Shown here: positions 18,429 to 27,132 of the stretch, one piece after another
How the letters are laid out: each line of letters opens with the position of its first letter
How positions within the stretch are numbered: the first letter of the stretch is position 1
From: Hoylesella timonensis 4401737 = DSM 22865 = JCM 15640
GTDB taxonomy: Bacteria; Bacteroidota; Bacteroidia; Bacteroidales; Bacteroidaceae
Length of the DNA stretch: 57,505 nt
Reading direction: 5' to 3'
Assembly: GCF_000455445.1 (NCBI RefSeq)
Contig: NZ_HG417098.1
Coordinates: forward strand, 126,091-183,595
Made by a program: the position numbers and the translations under genes
The notes under the pieces: generated by a model
What the model saw: the letters and a program-made list of their open reading frames with translations, nothing else
Told to the model about the DNA's origin: nothing
Databases searched by the model: none

Positions 18429-19529
18429 ATGATGACCATATATCCTAAACTGATTACAGACGCACTGGCAACGGTAGTGTATGCTGGTACGAAAAAGAAC
18501 TTGATAGACAGCGAAATGCTGGAAGATGATGTGAGAATTGACGGCATGAAAGTGGAGTTTACTTTACTATTCCCTCGAGAGACGGACCCATTTCTGAAAT
18601 CAACGCTCAAGGCTGCTGAAGCTGCTATTCATTATCACGTTTCGAAAGAGGTTGAAGTGACTATCAAAACGGCATTTAAGTCTACGCCACGCCCAACGGT
18701 TGATAAACTTTTACCACAAGTAAAAAATATTATAGCTGTAAGTTCTGGGAAAGGAGGTGTGGGAAAGTCCACGGTCTCTGCCAATCTGGCTATCGCCTTA
18801 GCTCAATTGGGATATAAAGTTGGGTTGTTGGATGCAGACATCTTTGGTCCGTCAGTTCCAAAGATGTTTGGGGTAGAAGATGCACACGTATATTCGATAG
18901 AGAAAGATGGAAGACAGTTGATAGAGCCTATACAGAAATATGGTGTCAAACTTTTAAGTGTTGGTTTCTTTGTAAATGCTGACACAGCAACGTTGTGGCG
19001 TGGCGCAATGGCTTCGAATGCCTTAAAACAATTGATTGCTGATGCTGATTGGGGAGACCTTGATTATTTTATTTTAGATACACCTCCGGGTACGAGCGAT
19101 ATTCATCTCACATTATTACAAACCCTTGCTATCACAGGAGCAGTGATAGTGAGTACACCGCAAGACGTTGCTTTAGCTGATGCACGCAAGGGAATTGATA
19201 TGTATCGTAATGAAAAGGTGAATGTTCCGATTTTAGGATTGGTAGAAAATATGGCTTGGTTTACACCTGCAGAACTTCCAGAGAACAAATATTATATCTT
19301 TGGAAAAGAAGGATGTAAGAAGCTTGCAGCAGAGATGAACACGCCGCTCTTGGCACAAATTCCTTTGGTACAAAGCATTTGTGAGCATGGAGATGGTGGT
19401 GAACCGTCGGCTGTTGATGTGAACACGATGACAGGACAAGCCTTTCTGAACTTAGCGCAAGCAGTGGTGACGGTAACAAATCGTCGCAATAAAGAACAGA
19501 ATCCCACAAAGAGAGTGCAGGTGAAATAA
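18429..19529 (+). CDS. Mrp/ApbC-family P-loop ATPase, iron-sulphur carrier
   Basis: The 366-residue protein combines an N-terminal MIP18/DUF59-like domain (about 1-90) with a deviant Walker A GKGGVGKS at 107-114, followed by GLLDADIFGPSVPKMFG and DYFILDTPPGTSDIHLTLLQ. These define Mrp/ApbC/NBP35 proteins, which carry Fe-S clusters to target enzymes. In Escherichia coli ApbC a CxxC near the C-terminus (after ENMS) holds the cluster. Here the matching stretch, ENMAWFTPAELPENKYYIFG, has no cysteine pair, although a single Cys follows (KEGCKKL). The family call is firm; cluster binding in the usual way is doubtful. Confidence 0.9.
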   Translation: MMTIYPKLITDALATVVYAGTKKNLIDSEMLEDDVRIDGMKVEFTLLFPRETDPFLKSTLKAAEAAIHYHVSKEVEVTIKTAFKSTPRPTVDKLLPQVKNIIAVSSGKGGVGKSTVSANLAIALAQLGYKVGLLDADIFGPSVPKMFGVEDAHVYSIEKDGRQLIEPIQKYGVKLLSVGFFVNADTATLWRGAMASNALKQLIADADWGDLDYFILDTPPGTSDIHLTLLQTLAITGAVIVSTPQDVALADARKGIDMYRNEKVNVPILGLVENMAWFTPAELPENKYYIFGKEGCKKLAAEMNTPLLAQIPLVQSICEHGDGGEPSAVDVNTMTGQAFLNLAQAVVTVTNRRNKEQNPTKRVQVK

Positions 19530-19712
19530 TTCAAAAGAGGTGCATCTCTACTGGGCGATTGATGGTTGCACCAACACATGGGGCAGGTGATATCATTCAG
19601 AAGAATTGTATCTCCACTTTACAAGGACAGTTCCCCCGAGAGGGATTCGTGTCAATTCTGAACTAACGAACCTCCTCTTTATCGTTTCTGTTCTTGATAG
19701 ATGTTTGTTTCA

Positions 19713-19742
19713 GGAGAAGAATTCGTAAAGAGAATTTCTCCA
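19713..19742 (-). terminator. Hairpin after the second ABC-2 permease gene
   Basis: GGAGAA and AATTC pair with GAATT and TCTCC with a small bulge, making an approximately 10-bp stem just past the permease stop codon (19747). It may end the exporter operon. The T run is weak, so the call is tentative. Confidence 0.4.
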
Positions 19743-19746
19743 AGGT

Positions 19747-21009
19747 TTAGTCGTTTCCCTTACTTTCTTTAGCTGCTTTTGCCTTATTCTTCAAATACTC
19801 GAAGCGGTTAATCGCTTGTCGACGGGTATGAATGATTTGATAACGATACACAAGGCAAGTGAGTATGAAGTAAACTAACACCTGTATCCACAGTGCTTGA
19901 TATTCGGTACGGATGTCAGCTAACGTAGCTCCCATACTATGAACACGTAAGAATCCCCGTACACCAAAGGTAGAGGGGAAAAGAGTAGATACTCCTTGCC
20001 ACATTCCTGGTATGTTATGCTGCGGCCATGATATCCCTGTCATGAACAAAAGGGGTATGGATGTGAAGACAACCAATAGAATCACATTTTCTCTATAACG
20101 TACGAGACACGATAATGTCATACCAAAAAATATACAAGCGAGTATATAAGGTACAAGTAATCCGATGAGGGAACTCTCTGTGGCTAATGAGGTAAAACCA
20201 AAAAACTTGGGTACCGCCAGTGCTAAATAAGTACCGAGTACGATGTAAAGCATGAAATAGGCCATGGATTTCCCTAACACAATACGAAAGATGCCATTAT
20301 AATGGCGGCTGATTGGAACCAAGTCTTGATATCTGTTATTCTCTCTTGCAGTACCAGCAGCTAAGCCAATGCCCAAGAGTAGCGTTTGCTGAATAATCAT
20401 CATCAACACTCCTGGAATGATGGCATTGCCATATCCTCCCGTTGAGTTGTAGATTTGTACTTCGTCTACAGCAAGAGGTTGGGTGGCAATTTCATCATCT
20501 CGCTGCGTATATCCTCCAGTTTGTTGTACTTGGAGTTTTGTGTTTTGACTACTGGCTGCAGCTTGTGCGCTTTGTAAAATGGCTTTATAAGTGAGCATAA
20601 GACTCATATCGCAGTACACACTCACGTGCGCTTGCTCACCTCTATATATCTTTTTTGAAAAATCCTCTGGTATGTAAACAATGCCATGTACCACCTGTTT
20701 GGCTACCAAATCTTGCGCTTCAGGGAGACTGTTGCAGTAGTAAGCAACCTTGGTTTCTGGTGATGCGTCGATAGTACGAATGAAATCTCGGCTTAACTGT
20801 GAGTTGGCATAGTCGACGATAGCCACAGGAACGTTTCTTGTCACTTCATTGTTGTAGGCCCAAGAATAGAGCAGAGGATAGAGAAGTGGTACCAAGATGC
20901 AGAATATCAAAACGCCCTCGTCGGTGAACGATGAACGGATTTCCTTCATCCAGATGTAGCACATATCCTGTATGCCTTCTTTGATTCTATATAATAAGCC
21001 GTCGTTCAT
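19747..21009 (-). CDS. ABC-2 type transporter permease (second of pair)
   Basis: From the ATG at 21009 the product is 420 residues. A first membrane segment (about 25-50) is followed by a large periplasmic domain (VPVAIVDYANSQLSRDFIRTI, KVAYYCNSLPEAQDLVAKQ, VHGIVYIPEDFSKKI) and then five or more membrane segments, the YhhJ/YbhR layout. An in-frame upstream ATG at 21171 would overlap the preceding permease gene and would add a cysteine-rich non-conserved stretch, so the later start is preferred. It is the last gene of a coiled-coil protein/TolC/HlyD/permease/permease cluster. Such permeases pair as heterodimers and need an ATPase subunit, which is not encoded here. Confidence 0.85.
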   Translation of the reverse strand: MNDGLLYRIKEGIQDMCYIWMKEIRSSFTDEGVLIFCILVPLLYPLLYSWAYNNEVTRNVPVAIVDYANSQLSRDFIRTIDASPETKVAYYCNSLPEAQDLVAKQVVHGIVYIPEDFSKKIYRGEQAHVSVYCDMSLMLTYKAILQSAQAAASSQNTKLQVQQTGGYTQRDDEIATQPLAVDEVQIYNSTGGYGNAIIPGVLMMIIQQTLLLGIGLAAGTARENNRYQDLVPISRHYNGIFRIVLGKSMAYFMLYIVLGTYLALAVPKFFGFTSLATESSLIGLLVPYILACIFFGMTLSCLVRYRENVILLVVFTSIPLLFMTGISWPQHNIPGMWQGVSTLFPSTFGVRGFLRVHSMGATLADIRTEYQALWIQVLVYFILTCLVYRYQIIHTRRQAINRFEYLKNKAKAAKESKGND

Positions 21010-21067
21010 TGTAATTTTTTGCTCCTTGAATGATTTAACAGGTTGTAGGTTTTTGCCCTGAAATGTT

Positions 21068-22231
21068 TTATGGAATGTATTTGTAAATAAGCATGGCTCG
21101 TTTGATGTTTCGCATCGTGAACACGGGCAGAATGATGAAGATGCCCAATGCCAACAGGTTGAACCATGCATCGGTTAACGGAAATCCATTGAAGATGCAC
21201 ATCTGGTAGAGCATGTAATAATGCCTAAGCGGGAAAAGCTGTGCCATTGCCTCTATCATAGGATTCATGGAAAATACTGGGAAGGTAGCACCACTGGTGG
21301 TAAAGCTCAGCACTCCCCATAAAGAACAAACGCTCATTGACATTCGAAGCGAAGGAACAAGTCCGAAAATGAAGATTCCGAACGCTTGTGAAGCAAGCAC
21401 GGCAAGCAGTCCTGTGAATAAAATTGTCAGCAAACCTCCTGTGTGTGGAAATTGAAGCACATAATAAATATAAATCTCAAAGGCATAGAATATGGTGAGG
21501 AAGATGATGGTTTGCGGTAACATCTTACCCATCATTGCCACATAGATGTTATTGTCAGCCATCCCCAACCACTTCTTCGACTCCTTAAACTTAAGTTCTG
21601 TTCCTATCGAGTAAGCAGAAATGAGGAAGATAAAAAGCATAAGCACGCCTGGAATCATCGTGGTACTGAGGTAGACATTGTAGTTCGCCCATGGGTTGTT
21701 GACCATGTGTAGGTCGAGAGCAATGGGTTGCAAAAAGGTTCGTATCTCGCCTTCAGTTTTCCCCATCGCTGATAGTTTGGCTGCTGACACGCCTGCCGAG
21801 CCTAATGTGGCAATGGTCTTGAGATCCTTAAACAAGGTAGAACCAGCAACGAGTGTCACACTACTGTAATAAAAAGAAATCTTTGGTTGGCGCGCACTCA
21901 CCATGCCTTCGGTTGTCCCATTGGGTATGAGTAGGAACGCATATATTTCATTGCGTTGTATAGCTTGTCGGGCATCGTTCATGTTTGGATAATGTGCCAC
22001 CACTTTCGTCGCTTGAAAAGCATCCAAGTTTCGTATCAAACGGCGAGAAGTGGGTGTGTTATCCTGATCTACAACACCTACTGGCATCTCTACAGGTTGC
22101 CCTTCATTCATTAAAGAGGTGAAAAAGAATATGATGAGCAGAGGGAATATGACCATGCAAAACCCGTACATGGGGTTTTTAATCAGTATTCCACATTCGC
22201 GCAAGGCTATTTGCAATATTCTTTTTACCAT
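21068..22231 (-). CDS. ABC-2 type transporter permease (first of pair)
   Basis: This 387-residue protein has an N-terminal membrane segment (about 18-40, MYGFCMVIFPLLIIFFFTSL), a periplasmic domain with MPVGVVDQDNTPTSRRLIRNLD and YAFLLIPNGTTEGM, and then five to six membrane segments. This is the same architecture as the following permease, which suggests a heterodimeric membrane unit. It lies 45 bases after the HlyD gene. The likely role is export of a drug, lipid or small molecule through HlyD and TolC. The substrate is unknown. Confidence 0.86.
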   Translation of the reverse strand: MVKRILQIALRECGILIKNPMYGFCMVIFPLLIIFFFTSLMNEGQPVEMPVGVVDQDNTPTSRRLIRNLDAFQATKVVAHYPNMNDARQAIQRNEIYAFLLIPNGTTEGMVSARQPKISFYYSSVTLVAGSTLFKDLKTIATLGSAGVSAAKLSAMGKTEGEIRTFLQPIALDLHMVNNPWANYNVYLSTTMIPGVLMLFIFLISAYSIGTELKFKESKKWLGMADNNIYVAMMGKMLPQTIIFLTIFYAFEIYIYYVLQFPHTGGLLTILFTGLLAVLASQAFGIFIFGLVPSLRMSMSVCSLWGVLSFTTSGATFPVFSMNPMIEAMAQLFPLRHYYMLYQMCIFNGFPLTDAWFNLLALGIFIILPVFTMRNIKRAMLIYKYIP

Positions 22232-22276
22232 TGTTTTGACAGAAAAAATTTATGTTGAATAGGCGGAAAAATACGT

Positions 22277-23266
22277 CTACGATTCGCGTATGATGAGAGA
22301 CATACCAGGGCGAAGACCTTCAAATTTCTGAATAGGGCGAGCCTTTACCTCGAATGTCTTCAAATCATATTGTCCATTAGTCTTCGTTGCTTTCCATACA
22401 GCATACGACCCTTGATCTTTAATGTAATACACCTTCATGTTGATTTCTTTATCGAAAGCAGGCGAGTAAGCCTTGAAGGTGTCACCAACTTTCAAGCCTT
22501 TGAGTTGATCTTCGCGTACATTGAACGTGCCCCAAAGGTCTTTCATCACAGAAATGCTCATGATTGGCGACCCTGTTCCTACCAATTCTCCTTCTTTAGG
22601 ATAGATAGTACTTACCTCACCCTCTACCTTTGCTATTTGTACGGTTTCTCTCAAGAGCGATTTTACTACGTTTACAGCACCTTGGGCAGCCTGTGCTTGT
22701 TTAGCAGCGGCACGTTTTTCTTCAGTTCGTGCACCATTCTTTGCCAAATCATATTGACTCTTTGCTGCCTTTACCTGCGCTTCACGAGCCTTATAGGCTG
22801 CAAAAGCTTCGTCACGTTTTTGAGCACTCATCACACCTTGATCGAAAAGATTTTGTACTCGCTGATAAGACTTTTGTGCTATGTCGCATGCTGCAAGCGC
22901 TTGTTGCCACAGTTGGTAAGCTCCTTGTATTTGCTCCTTTCGTGCGCCGTTGTCAGCCATGTCGCTCATTGCAGCAGCAGCCTGTTGCGTCGCTGAAGCC
23001 GCTTGCTCTTGAGCATTCATTTCGGGTGCTTCGAGTATAGCAAGGGTGTCGCCCACTCGAACATAGTCACCTTCTTTCACCCTGAGTTCTAAAATACGTC
23101 CTGGTATCTTGCTTGATACCCGGTATTCAGATACTTCTACTTCTCCTTGAACAATCTCTGGCGTTCTTCCAAGTGTGAAGAAACCGATGATAGCCACGAG
23201 GATAACGGCTGCGGCAAATCCTAAGATTGCCAGCAAGATATTGTTGTGTTGTGTTTTTGTCGACAT
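22277..23266 (-). CDS. HlyD/EmrA-family membrane fusion protein
   Basis: From the ATG at 23266 the product is 329 residues: one N-terminal membrane segment (about 12-32), a biotinyl-lipoyl-like half (PGRILELRVKEGDYVRVGDTLAILEAP), a long helical hairpin rich in Ala, Gln and Lys (AQEQAASATQQAAAAM and later repeats), the second lipoyl half and a beta-barrel (LVGTGSPIMSISVMKDLWGTFNVREDQLKGL). It bridges the inner-membrane permeases to TolC. The upstream in-frame ATG at 23317 overlaps the TolC gene; the chosen start lies 7 bases after its stop and directly precedes the membrane segment. Confidence 0.9.
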   Translation of the reverse strand: MSTKTQHNNILLAILGFAAAVILVAIIGFFTLGRTPEIVQGEVEVSEYRVSSKIPGRILELRVKEGDYVRVGDTLAILEAPEMNAQEQAASATQQAAAAMSDMADNGARKEQIQGAYQLWQQALAACDIAQKSYQRVQNLFDQGVMSAQKRDEAFAAYKAREAQVKAAKSQYDLAKNGARTEEKRAAAKQAQAAQGAVNVVKSLLRETVQIAKVEGEVSTIYPKEGELVGTGSPIMSISVMKDLWGTFNVREDQLKGLKVGDTFKAYSPAFDKEINMKVYYIKDQGSYAVWKATKTNGQYDLKTFEVKARPIQKFEGLRPGMSLIIRES

Positions 23267-23273
23267 GATGTTA

Positions 23274-24761
23274 TTATTGTAAGATGCCCAGTGCCTTTTT
23301 GAGGTCAACTTCGGCAAGTTTAACTTCTACTTCTGCGTCTATTTTCTGTGTTTGTGCTTTTTGCCAAGCTGTTTGTGCTGCCATGATTTCCGTTGCGTTC
23401 ATAATGCCTTCTTTGAATCCCAAGTTGGCGCATCGCAGGTTTTCTTCTGCACTTGAAATATTCTTTAACGCCATGGCAAGCTTTTTACGAGCCTCCTTGA
23501 ACTTAAATTTACTTTGTGTAACTTGCAGTTCAATTTTCTCTTGTACATCACTCATGTTGAGTTCAGCTATTTGGGTAGACGTACGTGTGGCGCGCACTTT
23601 GTAATCGCACTCAAACCAGTTCCATACAGGAATTTGCACCATCAATCCCACGTTCCACATTCCAGAGAACTTTCTTTGAAATCCGTTAAACATATTGGGA
23701 TTTGAGATGATATATCCTCCTGTAAGGGCTACGTGTGGCAAGTAAGCAGCTCGAACGAGCTTGGTATTTTCCTTGCTTATATCAATGGTATTTTGTAGCA
23801 TTCTTAATTCTGGACGAGTGCTGAGAAGATCAGTGTTAGGATAGCTGGTTGGTGTCATCACCGTTCCTAACATTTCATTGTCTTCATCTGCCAGTGTGAT
23901 GTCGTTTTCTAAAGATAAACCACAGAGTTGACATAGCAACATCTTAGCGAGTGATACGCCATTTTGTGCTTGTGTGATTTGCATGTCAGCCTCGTTCACT
24001 TTCACTTCTACTTTTAGACCGTCAGCACGTGTCGCCACTCCCTGTTCTATCATTTGATGAACATCGTCGTTGAGTTTGCCCACTAATTGACGATAGCTAT
24101 TCGCCAACTTTAGTTTCTGGTTGAGTGATACCACCAGCCAGTACGCATGGTCAATGTCGTAGATGGTCGTTTGTGTACGCAATGTTAGGTCGTTGGCAGC
24201 CAATTGTTCCGTGATATCAGCAATATTGTTTGCTGCTATGATGGCTCCACCTAAATAAATGGGTTGTTTCACCACCACAGAACCAGCCCATACTTGTCGA
24301 GTATCGGTTCGAAGTGCATCGTTGATGCTACTGCCAATAGTGTTGCCAGTCTGAGCAACCGATTCCCCAATCGTTCCAAGCAGAGCACCCATGTGCTGTG
24401 CCATTTGAGGAGAAAGTACTCCCTGCTGTACCAACGTTGCAATGTTCCCAGAGATTTTTCCGCCAATAGCATTATTGAGCTGCGTACCCATGCTCCCAAA
24501 TCCTGCCTTTTGCTGGTCGTTGAGTAAGGAAATCTCTCGACTGAAGTATGTGTATCCACCGATAGCATCTACCTTGGGAAGGTATTTCGTACGCAGTGCC
24601 TTGCGAGTGTTCTTTGCAACGTCTTGCTGAAGTCTGGCTACATTCAGTTGCTTGTTGTTGCGCAGTGCCATCGCTCGACAGCTGTCCAGTGTGAGCTTGG
24701 TTTGTGCGCTAAGGGGTAGCACCGTACCCACAAGCATGAATATAGTAAGCAATCTGTTCAT
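23274..24761 (-). CDS. TolC-family outer-membrane efflux protein
   Basis: This 495-residue protein has a signal peptide (about 1-19, ending LSA) and two related helical repeats typical of TolC: LTLDSCRAMALRNNKQLNVARLQ at the start and RTQTTIYDIDHAYWLVVSLNQKL, then in the second half STRPELRMLQNTIDISKENTKLV and EVDLKKALGIL at the end. It forms the outer-membrane tunnel for the HlyD/ABC-2 exporter encoded next to it. A Gly-, Gln- and Ala-rich insertion at about 95-140 (IGGKISGNIATLVQQGVL) is longer than in classical TolC. The gene follows the coiled-coil protein gene by 18 bases. Confidence 0.9.
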   Translation of the reverse strand: MNRLLTIFMLVGTVLPLSAQTKLTLDSCRAMALRNNKQLNVARLQQDVAKNTRKALRTKYLPKVDAIGGYTYFSREISLLNDQQKAGFGSMGTQLNNAIGGKISGNIATLVQQGVLSPQMAQHMGALLGTIGESVAQTGNTIGSSINDALRTDTRQVWAGSVVVKQPIYLGGAIIAANNIADITEQLAANDLTLRTQTTIYDIDHAYWLVVSLNQKLKLANSYRQLVGKLNDDVHQMIEQGVATRADGLKVEVKVNEADMQITQAQNGVSLAKMLLCQLCGLSLENDITLADEDNEMLGTVMTPTSYPNTDLLSTRPELRMLQNTIDISKENTKLVRAAYLPHVALTGGYIISNPNMFNGFQRKFSGMWNVGLMVQIPVWNWFECDYKVRATRTSTQIAELNMSDVQEKIELQVTQSKFKFKEARKKLAMALKNISSAEENLRCANLGFKEGIMNATEIMAAQTAWQKAQTQKIDAEVEVKLAEVDLKKALGILQ

Positions 24762-24779
24762 GATAAATATGTAATACCT

Positions 24780-25655
24780 TTAATTAAATGTGAAACTTCT
24801 TGATCCTATCATATTCCCTTCTGCGAAGATACTCACTTGATAACTCCCTGCCACTAACGCCTGATCTATATTCCAGTAAGTTGTGACATTTGTTTGGGCG
24901 CCACCATATTCAACAGTTTTCTTCATAGAAGCTTGTAAATTCTTATTTTCGTATGGGAACGTTCCTGCCCCACCAAGAACAGTTCCTGTCGGTGAGACAA
25001 TTCTAACGTAGAGCGTTCGCATGCCATTGGTTGCAGTAACGTTTTTTGCAATGCTAAAATCAACTTGTAGAGTTTTCGCTTTTTTCATCTTTGAAGTAGA
25101 ACGACCTCTTTTATCACGCAAAGACATATTGATGTTGATGGCATCTAACTGTGCGGCTATTGCTACTTTTTCAGAAAGATTTTGCTTCTCTGTGCTAAGT
25201 CCTTCAATCTGTCGGTTGGCAGCTTCATATTCTCCTTTAATACGAGTATTCTCAGCTGTGAGATTCTGATTAAGACGATTGAGCGAGTCTATTTCGAGCA
25301 CATAACTACGCAATACTGCACGAACTGTTGCCAACTCTCTTTTTAAGCGTGCAATTTCTCTCGCATCATTGCTTTTCACTTGTCGTAGTTCGTTGAGTAA
25401 TTGTTGGGTTCGCTGTTGTTCTTTGGTGAGTTGTGCAATAATAGAGTCGTTGCTGATTTGCGTCTTCATCTCGCTATATTGGTTGGCGAAACGCTGGTAT
25501 TCGTTTTCCATTTCTTTCTTATCCAACTCTGCTAAGGCTTGCATTTCTTTGTTTTGCTCTTTTTGCTCAAACAAATAATAGGTTAAAATGCCTACGCCCG
25601 TCAGCAATAGGATTATAAAAACAAGAATTGGAATTACAACCTTTTTATTCATCAC
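24780..25655 (-). CDS. Membrane-anchored coiled-coil protein
   Basis: The 291-residue product has one membrane segment (about 7-29, PILVFIILLLTGVGILTYYLF), then about 150 residues of heptad-rich coiled coil (EQKEQNKEMQALAELDKKEM to GLSTEKQNLSEKV), and a C-terminal beta domain of about 100 residues with FSIAKNVTATNGMRTLYVRIV. This layout is common in Bacteroidota proteins of unknown function. It is the first gene of the exporter operon and has a good promoter. The coiled coil may span the periplasm and hold the beta domain near the outer membrane. No catalytic motif is seen and the role is unknown. Confidence 0.75.
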   Translation of the reverse strand: MMNKKVVIPILVFIILLLTGVGILTYYLFEQKEQNKEMQALAELDKKEMENEYQRFANQYSEMKTQISNDSIIAQLTKEQQRTQQLLNELRQVKSNDAREIARLKRELATVRAVLRSYVLEIDSLNRLNQNLTAENTRIKGEYEAANRQIEGLSTEKQNLSEKVAIAAQLDAININMSLRDKRGRSTSKMKKAKTLQVDFSIAKNVTATNGMRTLYVRIVSPTGTVLGGAGTFPYENKNLQASMKKTVEYGGAQTNVTTYWNIDQALVAGSYQVSIFAEGNMIGSRSFTFN

Positions 25656-25676
25656 TAATCACTTATTAATATGATG

Positions 25677-25707
25677 CAAATTTAATGAATATATCTTGAA
25701 CAACAAA
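25677..25707 (-). promoter_or_regulatory. Promoter of the exporter operon
   Basis: On the minus strand TTTG (25707-25704) and TAAATTTG (25684-25677) are spaced by 19 bases, close to the Bacteroidota optimum. The start would lie about 15 bases before the ATG of the coiled-coil protein. Confidence 0.65.
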
Positions 25708-25944
25708 ACAATTAGTGCTGGTAAATATGTTAAGTTCATTATTTCGTCTTTTTAAGTTAAAAAATGAATAGTTATTCGTCAAAATCTCTGATAATTACCG
25801 AACTAACCCTCAATAGAAAAAATCGAAATTTGTAAGTGATAGTCCCCTTCAACACTTACGATTCTTTCTTTGAAGACTCCTATTTTTACAACAAAAAAAC
25901 ATTCTATTCGAAAATTATTGGTGCGGAACATGACTAAGTTACCA

Positions 25945-26334
25945 ATACTGAATTTTCTTTACAAAGTGCCTTTCATAACTCGCGTAAAATCATCCAACGG
26001 CAAAGTTGGTCGCAAATACGCGAAATATAAGAAAGTTTCATAACATCTTGGTATTGAAGTTGTTACGTTTAATCCTGCTCTTTTTCTTTCTATTTTCATC
26101 CTTTTTTGGCGATTAAAGCATTGAGATAAGCCTGCAATTTGCATGCTTTAAGGCTGCTGAAGCATGTGAACAACACCTCTAATACGTGTTTCCAAGCGCG
26201 TTAAATCAATGTTTCAACTTGAAAAGACATCTTTTTTGCTCAAATCAGCCCATTTTTGCAGTTCGTTTGCCTATTGATTTTTTCTATTTTGAAGATTTTA
26301 GATGACCGTTTTTTGGTAAAATAACAGGACAAAA
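25945..26334 (-). repeat. 390-bp intergenic repeat, copy B (inverted)
   Basis: This copy is in the opposite orientation to A and C and is exactly 390 bp. Read on the minus strand it starts TTTTGTCCTGTTATTTTACC and ends with GCACTTTGTAAAG then AATTCAGTAT. The central hairpin is present (TGCATGCTTTAAGG and CTGAAGCATG). A 61-codon frame (25959-26144, minus) is open and parallels the frame in copy C, with many amino-acid replacements but no length change. Confidence 0.85.
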
Positions 26335-26473
26335 ACCTCTAAACATTTTATCTGAAAAAATGAAAATTTGGAAAAAGATAATGATAGTTGGATATTTTTT
26401 CTTATCTTCGTAGAGTAATAACTTAGCCCACTAACAGCAATGAACTAAAAAGTAGGCACAAAACTAAAAGCAA

Positions 26474-26923
26474 ATGAACATAGGAGATAAGGCGCCCGAG
26501 ATATTAGGATGCGACCAAGACGGAAAGGAAGTGAAGTTGGCAGACTTCAAAGGTAAGAAATTAGTGTTGTACTTTTATCCGAAAGATAATACGCCCGGTT
26601 GCACGACAGAAGCATGCAATCTGCGCGACAATTATCAACGTTTTCTGGGTGCAGGCTATGCCGTAGTGGGCGTGAGCGTGCAAGACGAGAAATCGCACAA
26701 GAAGTTTATTGAGAAGCACGAACTTCCATTCCCACTGATTGCCGACACAGAGAAGACATTAAACAATGCCTTTGGCGTATGGGGTGAGAAGAGCATGTGC
26801 GGCAGAAAATACATGGGAACTTTCCGCACCACATTCATCATCGATGAAGAAGGTAAAGTGGAGCGTATTATTACACCGAAAGAAATCAAGGTGAAAGAAC
26901 ACGCTGAACAGATATTGGGATAA
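26474..26923 (+). CDS. bcp: Thiol peroxidase, Bcp/PrxQ-type peroxiredoxin
   Basis: The 149-residue protein is a full-length Bcp. It has the peroxidatic cysteine in KDNTPGCTTEACNLRD (Cys43) with the resolving cysteine five residues later (Cys48), then VVGVSVQDEKSHKKFIEKH and TFIIDEEGKVERII. It reduces hydrogen peroxide and organic hydroperoxides with thioredoxin as electron donor, in the cytoplasm. It stands alone between repeat B and a convergent operon and has its own terminator. An additional cysteine (SMCGRKYMG) is common in this subfamily. Confidence 0.95.
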   Translation: MNIGDKAPEILGCDQDGKEVKLADFKGKKLVLYFYPKDNTPGCTTEACNLRDNYQRFLGAGYAVVGVSVQDEKSHKKFIEKHELPFPLIADTEKTLNNAFGVWGEKSMCGRKYMGTFRTTFIIDEEGKVERIITPKEIKVKEHAEQILG

Positions 26924-26975
26924 AATTTTCCCCTTACTCTTCCGAACAAGGGGGATGCAAATGTAACGACTGAAT

Positions 26976-27008
26976 CTTCCCGCAACAATCAAAAAAGCGG
27001 GAAGTTCT
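26976..27008. terminator. Terminator between bcp and the zinc-ribbon gene
   Basis: CTTCCCGC (26976-26983) pairs with GCGGGAAG (26997-27004) over a 13-base A-rich loop and is followed by TTCTTT. The A run in the loop and the 3' T run allow a role for bcp; a weaker role for the convergent operon is possible. Confidence 0.6.
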
Positions 27009-27132
27009 TTGCGGTATAAGAAAGCACGAGCACAAACTTCAGTGTTTTATACCTGCACTTGTCACATAGATAAGTAGTCCAATCATCTTAGTTCCCCCGC
27101 TTTCGGTGGAGCTGAGAGAGTCATTGCTCTTC

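Larger units (their letters stand above)
25656..26473. other. 818-base intergenic region holding repeat copy B
   Basis: This gap between divergent operons holds the exporter promoter, AT-rich sequence with no coding signal (25708-25944), the full repeat copy B (25945-26334) and the peroxiredoxin leader. A weak -7-like element TATCTTCG lies at 26403-26410. A 61-codon frame on the minus strand belongs to the repeat. Confidence 0.6.

Noticed and set aside
25959..26144. 61-codon frame as a genuine gene
   Set aside because: It is part of the 390-bp repeat, has stops in copy A and many replacements; kept as a finding, not a gene.
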